Assembly (NCBI GenBank): GCA_001784735.1
Contig: MFSB01000015.1
Location: forward strand, 1 to 7,028
Source of the DNA: Candidatus Moranbacteria bacterium RIFCSPLOWO2_12_FULL_48_12
GTDB taxonomy: Bacteria; Patescibacteriota; Minisyncoccia; Moranbacterales; UBA1568
Direction: 5' to 3'
Length of the DNA stretch: 7,028 bases
A model generated the notes under the pieces. The model worked only from the letters and a program-made list of their open reading frames with translations. It did not search any database and was not told the DNA's origin. Below, piece after piece: positions 1 to 4,799 of this stretch; within the stretch, counting starts at the first letter, position 1, and the number at the start of each line of letters is the position of its first letter. The position numbers were made by a program, and so were the translations under genes.

Positions 1-2
1 TG

Positions 3-416
3 ACGAATCTCTTTTTTACCGGAGGAGTGGATGATGTGTGGGTGGATCCCAAGGGGGAGCTCATCATCGTCGATTACAAGGCCACGGCCAAAGATGGCGA
101 AGTAAATCTGGATGCCGAGTGGCAGGGCGGCTACAAGCGTCAGATGGAAATGTACCAGTGGCTGTTTCGCAAGAACGGTTTCCCGGTTTCCGATACCGGG
201 TACTTCGTCTACTGCAACGGACAGACGGATCGCAAGGCTTTCGACGGCAAGCTGGAGTTCGATGTGAAACTGCTTCCTTATACGGGAAATGACGACTGGG
301 TGGAAGGGACGCTCATCGCCGCCCACAATTGTCTGATGGGGGATGAAATTCCCGCGCCAAACGCCGCTTGCGATTACTGCGCCTATCGCCAAGCCGCTGG
401 GGAATTGGAGAGGTAA
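3..416 (+). CDS. PD-(D/E)XK family nuclease, C-terminal part (5' end outside window)
   Basis: The frame is open to the left edge, so this is the C-terminal 137 residues of a longer protein; the GTG at 27 is an internal valine, not a start. The visible part carries the RecB/Cas4-type nuclease core: an Asp in a G-G-V-D-D strand, then I-V-D-Y-K (the D-x-K of the motif) about 15 residues later, then a Q-M-E-M-Y segment matching the Q-x-x-x-Y motif IV. A Cys-x-x-Cys pair (ACDYCAY) near the C-terminus resembles the Fe-S cysteines of Cas4/AddB-like nucleases, but any partner cysteines would lie upstream of the window. Such proteins cut DNA in repair or recombination. The stop lies 5 nt before the NUDIX ATG, so the two look co-transcribed. 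This gene is visibly more GC-rich than the NUDIX and S51 genes that follow. The family call is firm; the precise role is not known. Confidence 0.82.
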   Translation, partial: TNLFFTGGVDDVWVDPKGELIIVDYKATAKDGEVNLDAEWQGGYKRQMEMYQWLFRKNGFPVSDTGYFVYCNGQTDRKAFDGKLEFDVKLLPYTGNDDWVEGTLIAAHNCLMGDEIPAPNAACDYCAYRQAAGELER

Positions 417-420
417 AGAG
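401..420 (+). repeat. Direct repeat copy 1, over the nuclease stop codon
   Basis: The 20-mer GGAAYTGGAGRGGTAAAGAG (here Y=T, R=A) encodes the last nuclease codons, the TAA stop and the following bases. It recurs at 2509-2528 with two transitions. In this copy GGAGAGG (407-413) also serves as the SD site of the NUDIX gene at 422, with an 8-nt spacing. Confidence 0.7.
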
Positions 421-421
421 T

Positions 422-889
422 ATGGTACACAGAATCCGTGTTGCAACAATAATTACCGATAATGACAAGATATTATTGGTCAAGCATGTTCATCCTGAAA
501 CGAAATACGAATGGTGGGTTCCGCCAGGCGGCGGCGTTGAAGAAAGCGATAATTCCCTCTTCGATTGTGCGAAAAGAGAAGTGTTTGAAGAAACAAATCT
601 TACCGTTGAGGTTTCGAGAATAGTATATATTCGTGAATTTTTAGATAAAGAAAACCAGAAGTTGAATATAGAGCTCTTTGTTTTGGCGGATAGTTACCAT
701 GGAGATATAGGGATAGAAAATATATACGGCAACGGTCTCGACGAGCAGTATATTAAAGATGTAAGATGGCTGTCAAAGGAAGATTTGCAAGGCATGATTG
801 TTTTTCCGGAAATCCTTAAGGATGAATTTTGGGATGACCAGGCCATGAATTTCCCGTCTACCAAATATTTAGGCAGACACGCCGGATAA
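422..889 (+). CDS. NUDIX hydrolase (first of two)
   Basis: This is a 155-residue single-domain NUDIX protein, a normal family length. NUDIX enzymes hydrolyse nucleoside diphosphates linked to another moiety, usually with Mg2+. The NUDIX box spans residues 38-60 and reads G-x5-N-x7-R-E-V-x-E-E-x-N-L. The catalytic R-E-x-x-E-E is intact, while the first conserved Glu and the late Gly are both replaced by Asn. A W-W-V-P-P-G-G-G strand precedes it, as in typical members. The ATG at 422 is chosen because GGAGAGG sits 8 nt upstream and the N-terminus then begins directly with the first beta strand; a start at 368 would add 18 residues overlapping the nuclease gene. It sits 5 nt after the nuclease and 2 nt before the S51 gene, suggesting one transcript. 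The substrate cannot be read from the sequence. It is not a recent duplicate of the second NUDIX gene at 2011. Confidence 0.9.
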   Translation: MVHRIRVATIITDNDKILLVKHVHPETKYEWWVPPGGGVEESDNSLFDCAKREVFEETNLTVEVSRIVYIREFLDKENQKLNIELFVLADSYHGDIGIENIYGNGLDEQYIKDVRWLSKEDLQGMIVFPEILKDEFWDDQAMNFPSTKYLGRHAG

Positions 890-891
890 AT

Positions 892-1512
892 ATGAAATTT
901 TACCTTTCATCCTACAAACTGGGGAATGAGATTGATAAACTGAAAGAACTCATTCCCGTAAATAATAAAAAAACGGCGTTTATTTCCAACGCGCTTGATT
1001 TTTCAAATGATCTCGAGCGGCGAAAGAAGAGTGAGCAATCAGATATTGATGAACTTTCTGCTGTAGGGCTCGATGTAGAGTTGGTTGACCTGAAAGATTA
1101 TTTTGGTCGGCAAGATGAGCTCGAGAAAAAATTGAGCGAATTCGGTGTCATCTGGGTGCGAGGAGGTAATGTTTTTGTTCTTCGAGAAGCGATGAGAAGG
1201 AGCGGATTGGATGTGATACTCAAAAGTCTCGTTCAAAAAGAGGAAATCCTTTATGGTGGATATAGCGCCGGTGTCTGTGTCTTGGCACCTACACTGCGAG
1301 GCATTGAGCTTGTGGATGATCCTCATATGAAACCATACGGAGATGACTCTGAAACTATCTTTGAGGGTCTGGATATCATCGACTATTCTATCGTTCCTCA
1401 TTATCGATCGGATCATCCGGAATCAGAGAAAATGAAAGCAGTGGTTGAATATATGGAACAAAATAAGATTCCGTACAAAACGCTCAGAGGCGGAGAAGTG
1501 ATAATTATATGA
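892..1512 (+). CDS. Peptidase S51 family protein (dipeptidase E-like)
   Basis: This 206-residue protein matches the S51 serine peptidase family (PepE, aspartyl dipeptidases and cyanophycinase relatives), cytosolic enzymes acting on small peptides. The nucleophile elbow G-Y-S-A-G puts the catalytic Ser at residue 125. A W-V-R-G-G-N segment at 88-93 is the usual Gly-Gly loop, P-H-Y at 169-171 supplies the likely catalytic His170, and Asp142 or Asp143 is a candidate third residue, displaced by about two positions compared with E. coli PepE. The protein ends at G-G-E-V-I-I-I, so it is slightly shorter at the C-terminus than I expect for the family, but all catalytic elements are present. It begins 2 nt after the NUDIX stop without a clear SD site, which points to coupled translation. 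No signal peptide is visible. Family confidence is high; the peptide substrate is unknown. Confidence 0.86.
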   Translation: MKFYLSSYKLGNEIDKLKELIPVNNKKTAFISNALDFSNDLERRKKSEQSDIDELSAVGLDVELVDLKDYFGRQDELEKKLSEFGVIWVRGGNVFVLREAMRRSGLDVILKSLVQKEEILYGGYSAGVCVLAPTLRGIELVDDPHMKPYGDDSETIFEGLDIIDYSIVPHYRSDHPESEKMKAVVEYMEQNKIPYKTLRGGEVIII

Positions 1513-1572
1513 AACACTAAGCTGATGCTGGATGAAGGGACAAGGGGTAATTTTAGGGTAAGAAGAAGCGAT

Positions 1573-1601
1573 TTGACTGGAATTTGGTTGAGATATATAA
1601 T
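1573..1601 (+). promoter_or_regulatory. Sigma-70-type promoter for the coiled-coil gene
   Basis: TTGACT at 1573-1578 and TATAAT at 1596-1601 are separated by exactly 17 nt, the best consensus match in the window. Transcription should start near 1608. That is only about 3 nt before the ATG at 1611, so the transcript is either nearly leaderless or uses the ATG at 1671, which has an SD site. Confidence 0.72.
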
Positions 1602-1610
1602 GGGAGCGTT

Positions 1611-1910
1611 ATGAAAAAGAACACTCAAAAAACTGCAGAAAAAACGTACAAAGCCGGAGAGGTGATGTCAATGCTCGAGCATATCAATGAGGGTATCGAA
1701 GTAATTGGTGAACAGCACAAGGGAGTTGTTAGTCGCTTGGATGGTATTGACGGACGTTTGGATGGTATTGATAACCGTTTGGATGTAATGCAAGGGGATA
1801 TAACCGAGATTAAGTTCAAGCTCTCGGAAAAAGTTGATCGGGACGAATTCAACAAACTTGAGAAGCGCATGGTGAAGCTGGAAAGACTGGTATTTGCTAA
1901 ACTTGCGTAA
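1611..1910 (+). CDS. Small coiled-coil protein with heptad repeats
   Basis: This is a 99-residue hydrophilic protein with no enzymatic motif. A Lys/Thr-rich N-terminus is followed by a helix-forming region (about 21-45), then three 7-residue units R-L-D-[GV]-[IM]-[DQ]-[GN] (residues 42-62) and further heptads such as E-I-K-F-K-L-S-E-K and K-L-E-K-R-M-V-K-L-E-R-L-V. This predicts a long parallel coiled coil that could oligomerise or act as a tether. Similar short coiled-coil proteins are common, usually as hypothetical proteins. The start is uncertain. The ATG at 1611 has GGAG only 4 nt upstream, and the predicted transcript begins just before it; the ATG at 1671 (80 residues) has GGAGAGG with 8-nt spacing, the same arrangement as the NUDIX gene at 422. 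A terminator follows immediately. No function is assigned. Confidence 0.72.
   Translation: MKKNTQKTAEKTYKAGEVMSMLEHINEGIEVIGEQHKGVVSRLDGIDGRLDGIDNRLDVMQGDITEIKFKLSEKVDRDEFNKLEKRMVKLERLVFAKLA
1734..1796 (+). repeat. Three 21-bp tandem units inside the coiled-coil gene
   Basis: Units at 1734-1754, 1755-1775 and 1776-1796 each begin CGYTTGGATG. Units 1 and 2 are nearly identical; unit 3 has diverged in its second half. Each encodes one heptad, so the repeat is in register with the coiled coil and could vary in copy number without a frameshift. Confidence 0.85.
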
Positions 1911-1926
1911 CGCATCTTATTTTTAG

Positions 1927-1960
1927 AAAGAGGCGCCTTGATTAAGGTGTTTTTTTCTTT
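1927..1960 (+). terminator. Intrinsic terminator after the coiled-coil gene
   Basis: A stem with arms GGCGCCTT (1932-1939) and AAGGTGTT (1944-1951) closes a GATT loop, with several G-U pairs. It extends through flanking A and T residues and runs into TTTTTTCTTT. It lies 17 nt after the TAA stop and separates this gene from the promoter of the second NUDIX gene. Confidence 0.8.
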
Positions 1961-1975
1961 CCCTGAGGGGGTTTT

Positions 1976-1986
1976 TGTGGTATTCT
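1976..1986 (+). promoter_or_regulatory. Extended -10 promoter of the second NUDIX gene
   Basis: TGTGGTATTCT contains the extended -10 TG-n followed by TATTCT (1981-1986). No good -35 hexamer lies at the right distance; the upstream sequence is the T-tract of the preceding terminator. The TGTGGTAT core is shared with the promoter at 5507. Confidence 0.65.
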
Positions 1987-1993
1987 TGGGGTG

Positions 1994-2015
1994 AAAACAA
2001 CCGATTATTTATGGA
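1994..2015 (+). promoter_or_regulatory. Conserved leader without an SD site, copy 1
   Basis: The stretch AAAACAACC-G-ATTATTT followed by ATGGA matches 5522-5543 at 21 of 22 positions, although the downstream genes are unrelated. It begins about 7 nt after the -10 box, near the expected transcription start, so it is essentially the whole 5' untranslated region. It contains no purine-rich SD site. Confidence 0.7.
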
Positions 2016-2481
2016 TACTAAGGCAAAAATAGGCGTTGTAGTTGTGGGAAAAGATGGGAGAGTGCTTCTCATCAAGGAAAAGCTGGAGAAAAAACCGGTA
2101 GCTCTCTGGAATATCATCAAGGGATCGTATGATGGTGGCGAGACGGTATTCGAGGCCGCAAGAAGAGAATGCAAAGAAGAAGCTTCTCTCGATGTTGTTC
2201 TTACCCATACGCTCGGGGCGTATATCTCCGAAGAGCCAGAAAAAATACGCATCCAATTCAATTTTCTTGCAGAGGCGAACGATATGAATGTCGAGGTAGC
2301 CTCAAGAGAGGATCAGAAATCAAGGAATGAAGTCATCGAGGAAGTGTGGTGGTTCACCAAAGAAGAAGTCGTAAAAATGAATCCTGAGGATTTCGTTTCT
2401 GCGAGAACATTCGAGCTCCTGCAAGACTGGATTGCGGGGAAGACGTTTCCTCTCGAGGCATACAAGCAAGTTGAGATGTAG
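2011..2481 (+). CDS. NUDIX hydrolase (second)
   Basis: This 156-residue single-domain NUDIX protein has a NUDIX box at residues 38-60: G-S-Y-D-G-G-E, seven residues, then R-E-C-K-E-E-A-S-L. All metal-binding acidic residues are present; only the late Gly is replaced by Ser. The N-terminal strand (K-I-G-V-V-V-V-G) and the W-N-I-I-K-G approach to the box are typical. It should hydrolyse a nucleoside diphosphate derivative in the cytosol, with unknown substrate. The ATG at 2011 is chosen because the in-frame upstream codons from TTG 1975 are the extended -10 box and leader. The gene stands alone, between an upstream terminator and a convergent neighbour. It differs clearly from the NUDIX protein at 422 outside the box, so the two were probably acquired separately or diverged long ago. 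Confidence 0.9.
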   Translation: MDTKAKIGVVVVGKDGRVLLIKEKLEKKPVALWNIIKGSYDGGETVFEAARRECKEEASLDVVLTHTLGAYISEEPEKIRIQFNFLAEANDMNVEVASREDQKSRNEVIEEVWWFTKEEVVKMNPEDFVSARTFELLQDWIAGKTFPLEAYKQVEM

Positions 2482-2508
2482 TAAAAAGAAAAAGAGCTAA
2501 ATTGTTGC

Positions 2509-2528
2509 GGAACTGGAGGGGTAAAGAG
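2509..2528 (+). repeat. Direct repeat copy 2, relic of a nuclease gene 3' end
   Basis: This copy of GGAAYTGGAGRGGTAAAGAG (Y=C, R=G) matches 401-420 at 18 of 20 positions. Similarity extends weakly 10 nt further upstream, giving about 23 of 30 with mostly transitions. Read in the nuclease frame it gives V-A-E-L-E-G-stop against A-G-E-L-E-R-stop. No nuclease gene precedes it, so it looks like a residual 3' end. Confidence 0.6.
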
Positions 2529-2532
2529 AACA

Positions 2533-2577
2533 GCAAGTTTTTTCTTGCATAGATACTATAGATAAATATCTAGTTTT
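2533..2577. other. Inverted repeats in the convergent spacer, possible weak terminators
   Basis: GCAAG-TTTTTT-CTTGC (2533-2548) forms a 5-bp hairpin. TAGATAAATATCTA (2559-2572) is an inverted repeat followed by GTTTTT. They lie between the convergent second NUDIX and CYTH genes, where terminators are expected. Both stems are short and AT-rich, and neither is a textbook terminator. The rest of 2482-2623 shows no gene. Confidence 0.35.
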
Positions 2578-2623
2578 TCGGGCTAGGAGGGTTTCACTCG
2601 TACGCAAGAATAGAAGTAGTTGA

Positions 2624-3157
2624 TTACTTGTTATGGGATGAGGATACTTTTTCAAGCATGAGGGTGACGTATCCTTTTCGAATGATATTAGATTTTTGAA
2701 TTCCTAGATCAATAAGAAACTTGGTTATTTTTTCTTCTACTGCCGTCCGGTCGCTGTCTGTTCCACGGCCTTCGATCTCAATAAAACTGCCGAGGTTATC
2801 TATCTCATCAAGATTGATTTCAAAGTCCTGTTCCCGGTATGTTGAACGATGTTTGTTTATCCTAACAACTTCGATATAGTCGCTTCCTAAGAGAAGGTTT
2901 TCAAGATCATCAGGATGAGATAATGGAAGATCGACGTCCGGCCATGCCGTATCATCACCTTTAGACTTCCCTTTGAACGTCAAAAATGACCCATTTTCTT
3001 TTCTTCGGATACGCAAAACGAGCGATCGCCCAACGTCGCTTTCATGACGAAGATAAAGATCGTTCTCGTTTGAGGATTCCACAAACTCTGCTTTAGTTTG
3101 TAAGAGATCCTTTATCTTTGATGCATCGTTGATTCTTGCTCGTACTTCTATTTCCAT
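2624..3157 (-). CDS. CYTH-domain protein (class IV adenylate cyclase / triphosphatase type)
   Basis: This 177-residue protein has the signature order of the CYTH (triphosphate tunnel metalloenzyme) fold, whose members hydrolyse inorganic or organic triphosphates or, in CyaB, make cAMP. The N-terminal E-I-E-V-R-A-R (2-8) is the E-x-E-x-K motif with Arg for Lys. L-R-I-R-R (48-52) and T-F-K-G-K (60-64) supply basic tunnel residues, K-H-R (102-104) is the later basic pair, and L-D-E-I-D-N-L-G-S-F-I-E-I-E (116-129) is the acidic metal-binding strand pair. It also resembles the CyaB subgroup by length. The start at M-E-I-E is where CYTH proteins normally begin. No SD site is visible; the gene follows the radical SAM terminator and has a candidate extended -10 of its own. 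Triphosphatase is the likelier activity, but cyclase cannot be excluded. Confidence 0.88.
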   Translation of the reverse strand: MEIEVRARINDASKIKDLLQTKAEFVESSNENDLYLRHESDVGRSLVLRIRRKENGSFLTFKGKSKGDDTAWPDVDLPLSHPDDLENLLLGSDYIEVVRINKHRSTYREQDFEINLDEIDNLGSFIEIEGRGTDSDRTAVEEKITKFLIDLGIQKSNIIRKGYVTLMLEKVSSSHNK

Positions 3158-3177
3158 ATGATGATTCTAACATAGTT

Positions 3178-3188
3178 AACATACCGCA
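3178..3188 (-). promoter_or_regulatory. Candidate extended -10 promoter for the CYTH gene
   Basis: Read on the minus strand the sequence is TGCGGTATGTT, close to TGTGGTATTCT and TGTGGTATAAT at the two plus-strand promoters, and 20 nt lie between it and the ATG. A second TATGTT occurs at 3169-3174. No convincing -35 is present, so this rests on resemblance to the other promoters. Confidence 0.45.
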
Positions 3189-3195
3189 TACTTTC

Positions 3196-3228
3196 CAAAA
3201 AGAAAAGGCTGGCGCGTTGCGTCAGCCT
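3196..3228 (-). terminator. Intrinsic terminator of the radical SAM operon
   Basis: On the minus strand AGGCTG (3228-3223) pairs with CAGCCT (3211-3206). An inner CGC/GCG stem after one mismatch closes an AAC loop, and TTTCTTTTT follows. It lies about 22 nt after the radical SAM stop and isolates the operon from the CYTH gene. Confidence 0.9.
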
Positions 3229-3250
3229 GTTTGCACGAAGTCTCATCATC

Positions 3251-4207
3251 TCATAGCTCCTCTTGCAGCTGCTCGGCAATGGGATGGGAGAAATATGCAT
3301 TAATGGGAAGGGAAAACGGGGGCCCGTTACGATGGACGCAATTTCGAACCATGAGCATACCGCGTTCCATCTCCAGTCTCGGTCCGTAGGCAAATTCGTA
3401 GCATCCGCCATAAGACCGCAACTCACAACCCGAGCACATTCCTTCGAGGAAATGCGGACGGATAAGCTTCAGTTTGAAAGCGAAGCCGTCGTCGCACCGC
3501 ATGTCCACAGAACAGCTCGAGCTGCCTTCAATAATTGAGGCTCGCACTGCTGTTGCCCCAAGCAGATTACAGGCCCTTTTGAGTGCGGCATATGAAAGGT
3601 CAGGGATCTCCAATACATTCATAAGCCGCCAAGAGACATTCCTTTGTTTCACGAAGCTTGCAAGGGCAATTGCTGAGACTTCCGTCTCTCCAACGCATGT
3701 GTTGATCTTCGTGCCAACTTTTCCGTTTATTGCATCGATGAGCTTGATTTGTTTCTCGAGGGCCTTCTTCCCCCAATCGGCGTTTCTGGGCGGCGCCATG
3801 AGCTTGCCCAACTCTGCCGGGTCGAGAGTGTGAATGCTCATATTGAGCTCATCGAGTCCTGCCTGGATGCAATCGAAGTACCGTTGGTGTCCCGCCTGCC
3901 CGTTAGTAGTCATTTTCACTTTAAACCCCAAGTTCTTCGCTTTCGTAATGAACTCAACGATTTCACGGTGAATTGATGGTTCGCCGCCAGTGAAATGCAC
4001 CTCGCTTAACCCGAAGCGGTCTCGAAAGCTTATGAGTGCTTCGGAAAACTGGATATCATTTCGAATCGGCTGCGATGTTGGGTTTCCTTCCATGTGGCAG
4101 AAGTTGCATGTCCATTGGCATGGCACATGGAGTTTCACTCGGATGCTGAGAAGACGGGTCCTCTCAACTTTTCCTTGCGAAACTAATTTCTCGAATACGT
4201 CATACAT
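3251..4207 (-). CDS. MoaA-like radical SAM enzyme with a C-terminal Cys cluster
   Basis: This 318-residue protein is a radical SAM enzyme. C-Q-W-T-C-N-F-C (Cys30, 34, 37) is the C-x3-C-x2-C site binding the [4Fe-4S] cluster that cleaves SAM, T-G-G-E-P (73-77) is the SAM-contacting strand, and T-T-N-G (100-103) and L-N-M-S-I-H-T-L-D (121-129) follow in the order seen in MoaA-type enzymes. The C-terminus has Cys258, 261, 269 and 290 around Y-G-P-R-L; this resembles the MoaA C-x2-C-x13-C auxiliary cluster but is longer and has an extra Cys. No other molybdopterin gene is visible, so true MoaA function is unlikely. The ATG at 4207 has AGGAG 8 nt upstream and overlaps the end of the kinase gene by 8 nt, implying coupled translation. 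The substrate is unknown; a nucleotide or small molecule made together with the kinase is my inference. Confidence 0.9.
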   Translation of the reverse strand: MYDVFEKLVSQGKVERTRLLSIRVKLHVPCQWTCNFCHMEGNPTSQPIRNDIQFSEALISFRDRFGLSEVHFTGGEPSIHREIVEFITKAKNLGFKVKMTTNGQAGHQRYFDCIQAGLDELNMSIHTLDPAELGKLMAPPRNADWGKKALEKQIKLIDAINGKVGTKINTCVGETEVSAIALASFVKQRNVSWRLMNVLEIPDLSYAALKRACNLLGATAVRASIIEGSSSCSVDMRCDDGFAFKLKLIRPHFLEGMCSGCELRSYGGCYEFAYGPRLEMERGMLMVRNCVHRNGPPFSLPINAYFSHPIAEQLQEEL

Positions 4208-4784
4208 GGTTTTTCTCCTGTAGCAGAGCCGTCACTTGCTGTTCGACTTGTTCCTGCGAAAGATTGTCGGTTTCAAGAACGAGCGACCAGTGATGCGCAG
4301 CCCGGAAGACTTCTTGGGCTTTGTCGAGCAATCCAACGGATTGTTCGATGTGTTGATCGTATTCTTGCACACCGTCTCGGCCGTTTCTTCTTGTAGTTCT
4401 GGTTTCCGATTTCGCTGTAAGAAGCACAGAAACTGTTGGCCACAGAATCGGAAGCTTTTCCATATCCACGCACTGAGTATTCACGCCAAGCACTTGGTGC
4501 ATGACGATGGTGGAATGGATGTATCTGTCAATCACGAGGCTTCTCCCTGCGTCGAGATCTGCCCGAATCATCCTCTGGACAGCGATAACCGAAGTCAGGT
4601 AGTAGAAAAACCTTGTATTTGGATCTTTCAGTGATTCCAATTCTTTGCGAATCTTCGACAATGGGGGTTGTGGGGTGTAGAGGTAGCGGAAACCATGCTT
4701 TGCGGCAATGGTTTCGGCAAGCGTTGTTTTACCAACGCAGTCCACGCCTTCCACGACGAGTATTACTGAGTTGGCAGTATTCAC
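4200..4784 (-). CDS. Thymidylate-kinase-like P-loop nucleotide kinase
   Basis: This 194-residue protein resembles dTMP kinase and related nucleotide kinases. It has a Walker A loop G-V-D-C-V-G-K-T (13-20) preceded by the typical V-V-E strand, D-R-Y (86-88) matching the catalytic D-R-Y/F/H motif, and a basic lid-like segment R-T-T-R-R-N-G-R-D near 107-116. The R-E-P-G substrate loop of true thymidylate kinases is replaced by Y-T-P-Q-P (36-40), so dTMP may not be the substrate. The start is a GTG with GGAGA 6 nt upstream; no better ATG exists. It starts 15 nt after the GreA-like stop and overlaps the radical SAM start by 8 nt (ATGTATGA). The context suggests it phosphorylates a nucleoside monophosphate related to the radical SAM reaction, though housekeeping dTMP kinase remains possible. 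Confidence 0.85.
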   Translation of the reverse strand: MNTANSVILVVEGVDCVGKTTLAETIAAKHGFRYLYTPQPPLSKIRKELESLKDPNTRFFYYLTSVIAVQRMIRADLDAGRSLVIDRYIHSTIVMHQVLGVNTQCVDMEKLPILWPTVSVLLTAKSETRTTRRNGRDGVQEYDQHIEQSVGLLDKAQEVFRAAHHWSLVLETDNLSQEQVEQQVTALLQEKNHV

Positions 4785-4799
4785 GGCAGCTCTCCTCTA

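Noticed and set aside
368..421. Earlier ATG giving the first NUDIX 18 more residues.
   Set aside because: It lies inside the nuclease gene in another frame and lacks an SD site, while ATG 422 has GGAGAGG at ideal spacing and gives a normal NUDIX N-terminus.
1510..1614. TGA of the S51 gene read as an amino acid, because the frame stays open for 33 further codons.
   Set aside because: Thirty-three open codons are common by chance, and the kinase and radical SAM genes also end naturally at TGA, so TGA is an ordinary stop here.
1625..1915. Minus-strand open frame opposite the coiled-coil gene.
   Set aside because: It runs antisense over the heptad repeats, has no SD site or promoter, and would begin inside the terminator region.
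3251..4207. Identification of the radical SAM protein as a prokaryotic viperin.
   Set aside because: The motif context (C-Q-W-T-C-N-F-C-H and T-G-G-E-P with a C-terminal MoaA-like Cys cluster) fits MoaA-type enzymes better. Only the pairing with a TMPK-like kinase recalls viperin.
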